Source of the DNA: HRBIN24 sp035574155
GTDB lineage: Bacteria > Chloroflexota > Dehalococcoidia > SM23-28-2 > HRBIN24
Direction: 5' to 3'
NCBI GenBank assembly: GCA_035574155.1
Contig: DATLZD010000022.1
Span: 1-34,699, forward strand
DNA: 34,699 nt
The notes below the pieces were generated by a model, which had not been told where the DNA came from, did not search any database, and saw only the letters and a program-made list of their open reading frames with translations. Below, in pieces: positions 6,632 through 14,184 of this stretch (within the stretch, counting starts at the first letter, position 1; each line of letters opens with the position of its first letter). Made by a program: the position numbers and the translations under genes.

Positions 6632-7162
6632 ATGGCTGCCAATGGACGAGAGGTGTCCGCAGTCTGTCAGGCCGACTTCGAGGAGCTCTATCGTCGGCAC
6701 CACCGACGGGTGCTGGCCTATATCCGGCGGCAAGTGAATGACCCCGAGCTGGCCCAGGACCTGGCGGCCGATACCTTTCTGCAGGCGTTCCTGGGCTTCC
6801 ACCGGCTGCAGCGGCTGGAGGCGGGGCTCAGCTGGTTGCTGACCATCTCGCGACGCACCGTCAGCGCCTACCTGCGCCACCACCGGCGTCTTTCCCTCCA
6901 ACCGTGGGGGTGGCCAACGGCGGAGGTCTCGGACCCGTGCCAGGGACTGGAAGAGGAAGAGCTAGCGGCGGCGCTACATCAGGCGGTGCGCTCCCTGCCG
7001 GCGCGACAGCGAGAGGCGCTGCTGCTGCGCTTCGTCCACGGCCTGCCCGGTCCCCAGGTGGCCCGGGTCATGGGCATCCAGCACGGCACGGCCCGGCTGC
7101 TGCTGCATCGCGCCATCGGCCGGCTGCGGGCGGACTTGGGCCGCTATGCCGAGGCGGGCTGA
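6632..7162 (+). CDS. ECF-type RNA polymerase sigma factor
   Basis: A 176-residue extracytoplasmic-function sigma factor. Region 2 covers about 14-82 (FEELYRRHHRRVLAYIRRQV, then LAQDLAADTFLQAF). Region 4 covers about 110-172 (LPARQREALLLRFVHGLPGPQVARVMGI, a helix-turn-helix). No anti-sigma gene follows; the next gene is a convergent LysR whose end overlaps by 19 bp. The start is uncertain. ATG 6632 has only AGG directly before it, and GTG 6653, after GAGAG, is an alternative. The 100-nt leader is unusually AT-rich for this window (TTTTTTCACCCAATTCACAG and CAATATTGG), which suggests a dedicated promoter. Confidence 0.88.
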   Translation: MAANGREVSAVCQADFEELYRRHHRRVLAYIRRQVNDPELAQDLAADTFLQAFLGFHRLQRLEAGLSWLLTISRRTVSAYLRHHRRLSLQPWGWPTAEVSDPCQGLEEEELAAALHQAVRSLPARQREALLLRFVHGLPGPQVARVMGIQHGTARLLLHRAIGRLRADLGRYAEAG

Positions 7163-8046
7163 AGGTGGTAGATGTCGCCCAGCACCTCGAGAAAGGCCTG
7201 GACGGTGCGAGAGCGACGGCGGTTGTGGCGGTGGATGAGGGCTATGGTCCGCTTGGGCGGCGGCGCATCGGCGATGGGCACCTCCACCAGGGCACCCACC
7301 TGCAGCTCCCGCTCGATGGTGACCTTGGGCACCATGGCGATGCCCAGGCCCTGCTCCACCATCCGCTTGGTGGCCTCCAGCGAGTCCAGCTCCATGGCCA
7401 CATGGGGCACCAGCCCCGCCTGCCGGAAGTAGGAGTGGATGAGGCCGAAGTAGCTGGAGCCCCGGTCGTAGAGGATCAGGGGCTGGGCCGCCACCTCCTC
7501 CAGGGTCACACGCTGCCGACGGGCAAAGGGGTGGTCGCCGTGGACCACCAGCACGATCTCGTCCTCGTAGAGGGGCACCGTGTCCACATCGGGGTGGTGG
7601 ATGGCCCGCACCAGGCCCACCTGGACTTCGTCCCCCAGCACCATCTGCAGGACCTGCTCCGACCGCCCGGTGCGGATGGAGACGTTGATGCCCGGGTAGC
7701 GCTGGCGGAAGACGTGCAATATCTTGGGCAGGACATAGGTGCTGATGGTGAGGGCCGAACCCAGGCGCAGGTGGCCCAACTGGAGGTTGCGCACCTCCTC
7801 CACTGTGTCCCGCGCCTCCTTAACGATCTGCAGGATGCGCAGGGCGTAGGGAAGGAAGGCCTCGCCGGCATCGGTGAGGCGCACCCCCCGGCCGCCCCGC
7901 TCGAACAGCTCCTCCCCCAGCTCCCGCTCCAGCGACTGGATACGGGCGGTGACGGAGGGCTGGGTGAGCTGGAGGGCCTGGGCCGCCTTGCTGAAGCTGT
8001 GGAGCTGGGCCACCTGCACGAACGCCTCTATCTGCCCCAAGTCCAT
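7144..8046 (-). CDS. LysR-family transcriptional regulator
   Basis: A 300-residue LTTR. The N-terminal winged HTH (residues 1-60) reads FVQVAQLHSFSKAAQALQLTQPSVTARIQSLERELGEELFER. The effector domain (about 90-290) begins GHLRLGSALTISTYVLPKIL and resembles the CysB/CbbR/CysL group; the ligand cannot be predicted. The start ATG follows GGGGGAT at good spacing. Just upstream is an AT-rich patch with the dyad TATC-N4-GATA (8075-8086), a possible autoregulatory site, which also includes TATCAT as a likely -10 on the minus strand. Two ferredoxin genes lie upstream on the same strand. Confidence 0.93.
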   Translation of the reverse strand: MDLGQIEAFVQVAQLHSFSKAAQALQLTQPSVTARIQSLERELGEELFERGGRGVRLTDAGEAFLPYALRILQIVKEARDTVEEVRNLQLGHLRLGSALTISTYVLPKILHVFRQRYPGINVSIRTGRSEQVLQMVLGDEVQVGLVRAIHHPDVDTVPLYEDEIVLVVHGDHPFARRQRVTLEEVAAQPLILYDRGSSYFGLIHSYFRQAGLVPHVAMELDSLEATKRMVEQGLGIAMVPKVTIERELQVGALVEVPIADAPPPKRTIALIHRHNRRRSRTVQAFLEVLGDIYHLQPASA

Positions 8047-8144
8047 GGCTATCCCCCGGCCAGGTGCATTAACATATCCTATGATAGCACATTTGCATCC
8101 ATCAGCGGGGTTCCCTTAGCCTCTTCCGATTGGTCACCTCGGCG

Positions 8145-8429
8145 CTAGCGGCGCTCCGTCCGCTGGCGGAACCCGCGTCCCACCTCGTGCTCCTCGAACC
8201 AACGGCGGTTGACATCGACGTAGTGACGCCACTCCTGGGGCAGGTCCTCCTCGTGGAAGATGGCGCTCACCGGGCAGACGTCCACGCAGGCGGCACAGTC
8301 GATGCACAGCTCCGGGTTGATGTAGTACTGGTCGTCCTCGTCGCTGGTGTGGATGCAGTCCACGGGGCAGACGTCTACGCAGGAGGCGTCCTTCACTCCT
8401 TTGCAGGGTTCGGCGATGACGTAAGCCAT
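8145..8429 (-). CDS. Seven-iron ferredoxin (FdxA type)
   Basis: A 94-residue electron carrier with one [3Fe-4S] and one [4Fe-4S] cluster. The cysteines match Azotobacter FdI: C9, C17 and C52 for the 3Fe cluster, C21, C42, C45 and C48 for the 4Fe cluster, and C25 as the extra one. The tail (EWRHYVDVNRRWFEEHE) is the usual C-terminal extension. A good promoter lies 44 nt upstream (8473-8501), so it can be transcribed apart from the [2Fe-2S] ferredoxin before it. LysR follows about 100 nt later. Confidence 0.95.
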   Translation of the reverse strand: MAYVIAEPCKGVKDASCVDVCPVDCIHTSDEDDQYYINPELCIDCAACVDVCPVSAIFHEEDLPQEWRHYVDVNRRWFEEHEVGRGFRQRTERR

Positions 8430-8472
8430 AGGCCCATCCAGGCACTACTGCGAAGTTTAGCTCGGTAGCAAG

Positions 8473-8501
8473 ATTTTAACATCGTCCTTTCGAGCTGCCA
8501 A
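8473..8501 (-). promoter_or_regulatory. Sigma-70-type promoter of the seven-iron ferredoxin
   Basis: Minus strand: TTGGCA (8501-8496), a 17-nt spacer, then TAAAAT (8478-8473), preceded by TGT as in an extended -10. It sits right after the stop of the upstream [2Fe-2S] ferredoxin. Confidence 0.7.
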
Positions 8502-8502
8502 G

Positions 8503-8814
8503 TCAGTATGGGCGCACGCCCCGCTTATGGACGGTCACGTCGCCCTTGACCCGGGCCTGGCAGGCCAGACGCAGGCGGCGGGCCCGCACTTGGGCCTCCC
8601 CGAACTCGGCCAAGAGGGTGCGGCGCTCGCTGCCACCCATGGGCTCCAGCCCGTCGTCGCCCTCCTCCACGGCGCAGACACAGCTGGTGCAGATGCCCTG
8701 GCCGCCGCAGGTGGTGGGCCAGTAGTAGCCCGCCTCCCGGGCGGCCTCCATGATGGTCTGCCCCGGGCGGGCGTCCAGGGCCAGCCCCTGGGGAAGGACG
8801 GTTATCCTGGGCAT
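8503..8814 (-). CDS. [2Fe-2S] ferredoxin
   Basis: A 103-residue ferredoxin with cluster ligands C36-x5-C42-x2-C45 and C85 (TTCGGQGICTSC, then LACQARV). This is the adrenodoxin-like spacing rather than the plant-type C-x4-C. It is an electron donor, possibly to one of the oxygenases or dehydrogenases encoded nearby, though no reductase is in the window. The start at 8814 is set by AAGGAGG upstream; a further ATG at 8832 would place the ribosome binding site inside the gene. It is divergent from the lipid cassette. Confidence 0.92.
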   Translation of the reverse strand: MPRITVLPQGLALDARPGQTIMEAAREAGYYWPTTCGGQGICTSCVCAVEEGDDGLEPMGGSERRTLLAEFGEAQVRARRLRLACQARVKGDVTVHKRGVRPY

Positions 8815-8875
8815 AGGGCCTCCTTGGGGCATTGTAGCACCCTTCCCAGGTTGCCCTTGGCCTGGGCCTGTGCTC

Positions 8876-8881
8876 TATACT
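8876..8881 (+). promoter_or_regulatory. -10 element (TATACT) of the lipid cassette
   Basis: TATACT precedes the first dehydratase gene by 25 nt. The nearest -35-like sequence, TTGCCC at 8851-8856, is 19 nt away, so the promoter is weak or regulated. Confidence 0.45.
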
Positions 8882-8906
8882 ATCGATAAACCCGCTGAAG
8901 GCTGCC

Positions 8907-9332
8907 ATGAGGACAGGCATGTCCAGACCTGGTCTCCATCAGCTGCCCAAGGGCTATCGCTTCGCCCCCGTCTCCTACACCCTCGACGACGACTGGGTGG
9001 AGTCCTATCTGGCAGCCACCGAGGACACCACTACCCCCGCCCTGGAGCCGTCGGCGGTGCCGCCCCTGGCGGTGCTGGCCCTGGCCGTCCGTGCCCTCCT
9101 GGAGCAGGCCCGCCTGCCGGAGGGGAGCCTGCACCTGTCCCAGGAGATGGCCTGTCAGCGGCTGCCGCGCCGCGGCGAGACGGTTGTCGCCGAGGCGGCC
9201 ATCGTCAGCCGGGGCGAGCGTCAGGGGTGGGTGCTGCTGGGCATCGAGCTGTCGGTGCGCGGCTCCCGAGGAGAGGTGGTGGTATCGGGTCGGGCCACCC
9301 TCGGCCTGCCTGCCCGGGAGGAGGGACCTTGA
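8907..9332 (+). CDS. Hot-dog protein, MaoC-like dehydratase N-terminal half
   Basis: A 141-residue single hot-dog domain resembling the N-terminal, non-catalytic half of MaoC-type (R)-hydroxyacyl dehydratases (FAS1-like dehydratase domain). The matching pattern is SLHLSQEMACQRLPRRGETVVAEAAIVSRGERQG, then GEVVVSGRATLGLP. It lacks the Asp/His catalytic motif, which is on the next gene. The two overlap at TTGA and presumably form a heteromeric dehydratase. ATG 8907 has a modest GAAGG; ATG 8919 is an in-frame alternative. Confidence 0.75.
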   Translation: MRTGMSRPGLHQLPKGYRFAPVSYTLDDDWVESYLAATEDTTTPALEPSAVPPLAVLALAVRALLEQARLPEGSLHLSQEMACQRLPRRGETVVAEAAIVSRGERQGWVLLGIELSVRGSRGEVVVSGRATLGLPAREEGP

Positions 9333-9739
9333 GGGAGGGGTCCCCTCAGGCCCTGGTGGAGCTGGTCCGCCACCTGGACCAGGGCAAGATAGACCGCTAC
9401 GCACAGGTGAGCGGCGACCACAACCCGCTGCACGTGGACCCGGCTTTTGCCGCCCGCAGCCAGTTCGGGGGGACTGTGGCCCACGGCATGCTCCTGTTGG
9501 CCTACGTGTCCGAGGCGTTGGCCCGGGCCTGGGGGCGGCGCTGGCTGGAGGGCGGGAGGCTGCGGGCCCGCTTCCGCGCCCCGGCCCGCCCCGGCGATGC
9601 CCTTACCGTGCGGGTGCTGCCGCGCGGCGATGCCTCCTGCCAGGTGGAGGTGCTGGACGGGCGAGGGCAGGTGCTGGTAAGTGCCGAGGCCGAGGCCCCT
9701 TCGAGCCCGCCGCAGAAAGGAGGCGATACCCCTGGCTAG
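9329..9739 (+). CDS. MaoC-like (R)-specific dehydratase/hydratase, catalytic half
   Basis: A 136-residue hot-dog protein with the hydratase-2 signature YAQVSGDHNPLHVDPAFA; D30 and H35 are the expected catalytic pair, followed by FGGTVAHGML. It should dehydrate a 3-hydroxyacyl thioester to the enoyl form (or the reverse). The start is probably TTG at 9329, overlapping the previous stop and preceded by GGAGGG; GTG 9356 is the alternative. The 3' end overlaps the ketosynthase gene by 8 bp. Confidence 0.85.
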   Translation: MREGSPQALVELVRHLDQGKIDRYAQVSGDHNPLHVDPAFAARSQFGGTVAHGMLLLAYVSEALARAWGRRWLEGGRLRARFRAPARPGDALTVRVLPRGDASCQVEVLDGRGQVLVSAEAEAPSSPPQKGGDTPG

Positions 9740-10985
9740 GGCCGTTGTTACCGGCTTGGGCTGCGTCACCCCCATCGGCCTGAGGGTGGACGAGTTCTGG
9801 CGCAACCTGGTGGCTGGGGTTTCCGGGGTGGGGCACATCACCGCCTTCGACCCCTCGGGTCTGGGCTGTCGCATCGCCGCCGAGGTGAAGGGGTTCGACC
9901 CCCTGGACTACATGGACCTGCGCACGGCCCGCCGCTGTGCCCGCTTCAGCCAGTTCGCCATCGCTGCCGCCTCCCAGGCGGTGGAGGACTCGGGCCTCCA
10001 GATGGGGCGCCTGGACCCCTACGCCGTGGGGGTGGTGATGAACACCGGCGGCGGTGGCGTTCCCGACATCGCTGAGGGGGAGCGGACCTACCTGGAGAAG
10101 GGGCCGGCCAGGGTCAGCGCCTTCCTGGTGCCCATGCTGGCCCCCAACATGCCCTCCTGCCAGATCGCCATGCGCTACGGCATCAAGGGGCCCGTCATCA
10201 CCTCGGTGGCCGCCTGCGCCGCCGGCGCCTACGCCTTCGTGGAGGCCAAGTGGATCATAGACCGTGGGGAGGCGGACGTGGTCATCGTCGGCGGCAGCGA
10301 GGCCAGCCTCCACCCCCTGACCATCGCCGCCTTCGACAACATGCGCGCCCTGTCCCGCCGCAACGACGACCCCGAGGGGGCCTGTCGCCCCTTCGACCGC
10401 GACCGTGACGGCTTCGTGTTCGGGGAGGGGGCCGTGGCCTTGGTGGTGGAGCGGCTGGAGCACGCCCTGGCCCGCGGCGCCCGCATCTACGCCGAGCTGG
10501 CCGGGGGCGCCCTCACCTGCGATGCCTATCACATCACAGCTCCCGAGCCGTCGGGGGAGGTGGCGGCGCGGGCCATGACGGGCGCCCTGCGGGCCTCCGG
10601 CCTGGCGCCCGAGGAGGTGGACTACGTGGTGGCCCACGGCACCGGCACCCCCCTCAACGACGTCACCGAGACGACGGCCATCAAGCGGGCGCTGGGGGAG
10701 CACGCCTACCGGGTGGCCATCAGCTCGCCCAAGTCCATGGTGGGACACCTGCTGGGCGGGGCGGGTGCCCTCTCGGCCCTCACGGCCGTCCTGGCCATCT
10801 ACGAGGGGGTCATCCCCCCCACCATCAACCTGGAGAACCCGGATCCGGCCTGCGACCTGGACTATGTGCCCGGGGTGGCGCGGCGGGCCGAGGTGCGCAC
10901 GGCCCTGGTCAACGCCTTCGGCTTCGGGGGGCAGAACGCGTCGGTGGTGTTCCGTCGCTATGACGGCGACGCCCGGGGGCGCTAG
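9732..10985 (+). CDS. Beta-ketoacyl synthase, FabF type
   Basis: A 417-residue condensing enzyme that extends an acyl chain by decarboxylative Claisen condensation. From the proposed CTG start (MARAVVTGLGCVTPIG) the catalytic residues fall at C162, H302, K334 and H339, one residue from E. coli FabF (C163, H303, K335, H340). The motifs are AACAAGAYA, AHGTGTPLND and SPKSMVGH. CTG at 9732 is chosen because AAAGGAGG ends 8 nt upstream, no ATG, GTG or TTG lies between, and the next TTG would cut into the VTGLG strand. A GTG at 9681 would add 17 basic residues and has no ribosome binding site. Flanked by dehydratase and thioesterase genes, it probably makes a special lipid or polyketide chain rather than bulk fatty acid. 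Confidence 0.93.
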   Translation: MARAVVTGLGCVTPIGLRVDEFWRNLVAGVSGVGHITAFDPSGLGCRIAAEVKGFDPLDYMDLRTARRCARFSQFAIAAASQAVEDSGLQMGRLDPYAVGVVMNTGGGGVPDIAEGERTYLEKGPARVSAFLVPMLAPNMPSCQIAMRYGIKGPVITSVAACAAGAYAFVEAKWIIDRGEADVVIVGGSEASLHPLTIAAFDNMRALSRRNDDPEGACRPFDRDRDGFVFGEGAVALVVERLEHALARGARIYAELAGGALTCDAYHITAPEPSGEVAARAMTGALRASGLAPEEVDYVVAHGTGTPLNDVTETTAIKRALGEHAYRVAISSPKSMVGHLLGGAGALSALTAVLAIYEGVIPPTINLENPDPACDLDYVPGVARRAEVRTALVNAFGFGGQNASVVFRRYDGDARGR

Positions 10986-11436
10986 CCCCCGCGACCTCTG
11001 CTACGGCTGCGGGCCCGCCAACCCCCACGGCCTGGCCATCGCCTTTGAGCTCCAGGCGGGCGAGGCCGTGGGCCGCTTCACCCCCAGGGCCGAGCACCAG
11101 GGCTTCCCCGGCTACGTCCACGGCGGGGTGGTGGCCGCTGCCCTGGACGAGGCCATGGGCTGGGCCGTCTATCACGCCGGCGCCTGGGCCATCACCGGAC
11201 GGCTGGAGGTCCGCTTTCGTCGGCCGGTGCCAGTGGGACGGCCCCTGGAGGTGCGGGGACGGGTGAAGGGGGCACGGGGAAGACGCCTCCTGGCTGAGGC
11301 CCGCCTCCTGGACGGCCAAGGGGAGCTGCTGGCCGAGGCGGAGGCCCTCTTCCTCCGCGTGGGGCCGGCGGAGGCGGAGCGGCTGCGGGCCTCCTACGGC
11401 CTGGCCCCCGGCGAAGGGCCGTCGGCTTCCCCCTAG
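10960..11436 (+). CDS. PaaI/4HBT-family hot-dog thioesterase
   Basis: A 158-residue hot-dog thioesterase. The family motif is GYVHGGVVAAALDEAMGWAV (HGG at 54-56, D63/E64 on the following helix), preceded by DLCYGCGPANPHGL, common in this group. It likely releases an acyl chain from CoA or acyl carrier protein. The ATG start lies 26 nt inside the end of the ketosynthase gene, so it is translationally coupled; no strong ribosome binding site is seen. Confidence 0.85.
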   Translation: MTATPGGASPRDLCYGCGPANPHGLAIAFELQAGEAVGRFTPRAEHQGFPGYVHGGVVAAALDEAMGWAVYHAGAWAITGRLEVRFRRPVPVGRPLEVRGRVKGARGRRLLAEARLLDGQGELLAEAEALFLRVGPAEAERLRASYGLAPGEGPSASP

Positions 11437-11465
11437 CGTCCCCTTGCCCTACCATCGAACTGGGA

Positions 11466-12392
11466 ATGGTCCTGGCAAGGGAGGCCACCACCAGAAGGGC
11501 GACCAAGGCTGCCGAGCCCTGGTTCATAACCGCCCATCGCGCCCTGGCCAGCATCGTCCCCCTGGAGCTGGGCTATCTGGTCTCCACGCCCATCGCCGAC
11601 CTGTTCTACCTGCTCTGGCGCGAGAAGCGGGAGGCCACCAAGCGCAACTACTCCCGGCTCCTGAACCGCCCCCCGGACGACCCAGAGGTGGACCGGCTGG
11701 CCCGGGGCAGCTTCCGCCACTTCGGTCGCTACATAGCCGAGCTGGTCTCGGTGCAGGGCTGGGACCTGGACGACCTGCGCGACCGCGTCACCATCTATGG
11801 CGACGAGCACTTCGAGGAGGCCCGCTCCTATGGACGCGGCGTCATCTTCACCAGTGCCCACATGGGCAGCATCGAGGTCGCCAGCGCCCTCCTGCTCCTG
11901 CACGGCTATCGGGTCACCTCGGTCATGAACCGCCTCCGCCCCTGGTGGCTCCACCGCTGGGTGGTGATGGTGCGCGAGCGGATGGGGGTGACCCTCCTGC
12001 CCACCGAGGGCACCGGCCTCCGGCTGCTGCGTGCCCTGCGCCGCAACGAGCTGGTGGCCCTGGTCCTGGACTTGGGGGTGCGCAACGGCGAGGGGCGTCC
12101 CGTCACCTTCTTCGGCCACAAGACCTATTTCCCCACGGCGCCGGCCCGGTTGGCCCGCCTGTCGGGGGCGCCCATCCTCCTGGGGCTGGCCGTGCGCCGC
12201 CCCGGAGGGCGCTTCGCCGCCTACGTGAGCCCGCCCATCTTCGCCGACCCCAGCCTCGACCCGGAGGAGGACGCCCATCGCACCACCCAGCAGGTGCTGG
12301 TGCACTTCGAGCGCTTCGTGGCCCGCTACCCCGACCAGTGGTACCCCTTCCGCGACATGTTCCCCCAGGACGGCCTGTCGGGGGCCTCCTGA
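11466..12392 (+). CDS. LpxL/HtrB-family lysophospholipid acyltransferase
   Basis: A 308-residue acyltransferase of the bacterial lipid A biosynthesis acyltransferase family, which also includes phosphatidylinositol mannoside acyltransferases. The active H-x4-E motif is H132-E137 in FTSAHMGSIEVAS. It is followed by the family's ALVLDLGVRNGEGRPVTFFG segment and TYFPTAPARLARLSGAPIL. The hydrophobic N-terminal part (about 25-50) likely sits at the membrane. If this is a Chloroflexota without lipid A, a glycolipid or phospholipid acceptor is more likely. It follows the thioesterase by 29 nt and completes the lipid cassette. Confidence 0.85.
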   Translation: MVLAREATTRRATKAAEPWFITAHRALASIVPLELGYLVSTPIADLFYLLWREKREATKRNYSRLLNRPPDDPEVDRLARGSFRHFGRYIAELVSVQGWDLDDLRDRVTIYGDEHFEEARSYGRGVIFTSAHMGSIEVASALLLLHGYRVTSVMNRLRPWWLHRWVVMVRERMGVTLLPTEGTGLRLLRALRRNELVALVLDLGVRNGEGRPVTFFGHKTYFPTAPARLARLSGAPILLGLAVRRPGGRFAAYVSPPIFADPSLDPEEDAHRTTQQVLVHFERFVARYPDQWYPFRDMFPQDGLSGAS

Positions 12393-12449
12393 TGGGCCGT
12401 CCCCTGGCCTCTGGGCGCCGGGCCGCCCAGGCGGGATGGCCTGCTGCCC

Positions 12450-12478
12450 TTGACCGCCGCCCCCGTCTGGGCTAAGGT
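12450..12478 (+). promoter_or_regulatory. Probable promoter of the lipoprotein gene
   Basis: TTGACC (12450-12455), a 17-nt spacer and TAAGGT (12473-12478) stand 27 nt before the ATG. The -35 is good and the -10 matches at three of six positions. Confidence 0.45.
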
Positions 12479-12505
12479 CTAAGGGTCTGGCAGGCGGGGG
12501 GAGAG

Positions 12506-13285
12506 ATGCTGGGGCTGGAGCGATGGCGGTGGCTGGCCATGTGGGCCTTCCCGCCGCTGGTGCTGCTCATGGCCCTCGCCGGTGGCTGCGATGACGGCGG
12601 GGTGCCCGCGACGGCGACACCTTCCACCCAGGAGCAGGGGGGAGTATCCCCGGAGGTGGAGGACGAGCTGCGGTCCATCCTGCGGCAGTGGGGCAGCCGC
12701 GACGCCCGCATCGCCTACAAGGCCAGCACCGTTACCCGTGGCGTCCGCGAGGAGGCGGACATCCTCTTCCAGTGGCGGCCCTCCCTCAAGCAATGGCGCA
12801 TGGACATCGCCCTGGCCGACGGCGAGTCCGGCTCCGTCATCCATGACGGCACCGACCTCTACCTGTGCGACGATGCCGAGCATGCCTGCCTGAGGTTGCT
12901 GCCCGAGGAGTCGCCGGTGGCCCCGCTGCCCTTCGTGGCCGACTCGGAGGTCTTGGCCGACCCGGCCCTGGTGGCCGAATCGGTGCTCCAGCAGCTGCGG
13001 ACGGGCACCACGGTGGTATCCAGCCGCACGGTGGCCGACATCGCCGCCCGTTGCTTCACCAGCACGGGCCTGGTGGGCGTAACGGGGGCCCTGGAAAGGC
13101 TGGAGGTCTGCTTCGCCGTGGACACTGCCCTGCTGCTGCGGGCGGAGGCCCTGGCCGTCCCCCAGGGCGGCCAGCAGGACAGCAGCCTCTTCGAGGCCAC
13201 CCAGGTGAGCGGGGACGTGGCGGCCGATGCCTTCCGGCCGCCCTATGAGGTGGTCAACGTCACCCCCACCCCCAGCAGCCCCTAG
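12506..13285 (+). CDS. Predicted lipoprotein of unknown function
   Basis: A 259-residue exported protein. The N-terminal signal (RWRWLAMWAFPPLVLLMALAGGC) ends in a lipobox-like AGGC, making C28 the lipidated cysteine, followed by a Pro/Thr/Gln-rich linker. The mature part (about 50-245) alternates beta strands, with three cysteines that could form a disulfide (C118 and C125 in DLYLCDDAEHACLRLL, another at RCFTS). Its general make-up recalls LolA/LppX-like lipid-binding shells, but I cannot assign it. GGGGGGAGAG precedes the ATG. It stops in the same CTAG as the convergent SDR. Confidence 0.8.
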   Translation: MLGLERWRWLAMWAFPPLVLLMALAGGCDDGGVPATATPSTQEQGGVSPEVEDELRSILRQWGSRDARIAYKASTVTRGVREEADILFQWRPSLKQWRMDIALADGESGSVIHDGTDLYLCDDAEHACLRLLPEESPVAPLPFVADSEVLADPALVAESVLQQLRTGTTVVSSRTVADIAARCFTSTGLVGVTGALERLEVCFAVDTALLLRAEALAVPQGGQQDSSLFEATQVSGDVAADAFRPPYEVVNVTPTPSSP

Positions 13286-14049
13286 GGCATCTGGGCCCGC
13301 AGGCGCCGCACGTCGGCCAGGGTCAGCACCAGGCCCGTCAGACTGGGAGGCTGCGTGGCCAGCCAGACGATGCACTCGGCCGGCCCTTCCGGCCGCTCCC
13401 AGCCGGAGAAATCGGCGCCGGGGTTGAGGAACGTCCACCCCTCGGTGGCCACGTTGGCCTCGATGCGCAGGCAGTTGACCGATACGCCCGTCCCCAGCAG
13501 CTCCTGGGCCAGCCCCTGGCTGAACTTCTCGATGGCCATCTTAGAGACCCCGTAGGCCAAGGTGCGGGGGACGTGGGCCACGGCCAGGTAGGAGGACAGG
13601 TTGACGATGGTCCCCTGTCCCTGCGCCAGCATGTGGGGCAGGAAGAGCCTGGTGCAGAGGACGGTGCCCCGCAGGTTCACGTCCAGCACCAGGTCCCACC
13701 GACGCATGGGCGTCTCGGCGAAGGGGGCCATGTAGTTGACGGCCGCGTTGTTGACCAGCACGTCCACCCGCCCGAAGGTCTCCAGGGTGCGGCGGGCCAG
13801 CCGCTCCACGTCCTCGTCCCGGGTCAGGTCGGTGGGGACGGCCAGGGCCCGGCGCCCCAGGGCCTCCACTTCCTGGGCGGTGCCCCTCAGGCTGCCGGGC
13901 AGCTTGGCCTGGCCCTCCTCGGCGGTGCGGGCCGCCAGCACCACGTCGGCGCCGGCACGGGCGAGGGCGATGGCCGTGGCGCGGCCGATGCCGCGGGAGG
14001 CCCCGGTGACCACGGCCACCTTGCCGGCCAGAGGCGTCCCTTCCCACAT
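13282..14049 (-). CDS. Short-chain dehydrogenase/reductase
   Basis: A 255-residue classical SDR, NAD(P)-dependent. The cofactor motif TGASRGIG is at 15-22, NNAA at 101-104, the active serine at 153/154 (NLSSYLAV), and Y167 with K171 in AYGVSKMAIEK. The substrate is unknown. The C-terminal region (GPAECIVWLATQPPSLTGLVLTLADV) is shorter than in many FabG proteins. TAAGAT at the extreme 5' side could be its -10. It is divergent from the PyrE-like gene and convergent with the lipoprotein gene. Confidence 0.9.
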   Translation of the reverse strand: MWEGTPLAGKVAVVTGASRGIGRATAIALARAGADVVLAARTAEEGQAKLPGSLRGTAQEVEALGRRALAVPTDLTRDEDVERLARRTLETFGRVDVLVNNAAVNYMAPFAETPMRRWDLVLDVNLRGTVLCTRLFLPHMLAQGQGTIVNLSSYLAVAHVPRTLAYGVSKMAIEKFSQGLAQELLGTGVSVNCLRIEANVATEGWTFLNPGADFSGWERPEGPAECIVWLATQPPSLTGLVLTLADVRRLRAQMP

Positions 14050-14100
14050 AGCGACCCTATCTTAACAGCCCCAGTGGCCCTGAGGGGACTCCCCGTCAGC

Positions 14101-14129
14101 TTGACGGTGGTCGGCGGGGATGTTATGTT
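14101..14129 (+). promoter_or_regulatory. Promoter of the PyrE-like gene
   Basis: TTGACG (14101-14106) and TATGTT (14124-14129) are 17 nt apart. The leader then carries AGGAGG (14144-14149) far from the gene start, and a nine-codon frame (ATG 14178 to TGA 14205-14207) that overlaps the real start. Confidence 0.65.
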
Positions 14130-14184
14130 GGCGTCTGGTCTTTAGGAGGCCCCTGGCGGACAAGAGGGCCGTTATTTATGCCCC

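Noticed and set aside
6632..8046. LysR as the regulator paired with the ECF sigma factor
   Set aside because: They are convergent with an overlap and share no control region. An anti-sigma would be expected instead, and none is present.
8750..9739. One long gene covering both dehydratase halves
   Set aside because: Its first 190 codons are the shadow of the first hot-dog gene in another frame. Only the part from 9329 on has family motifs.
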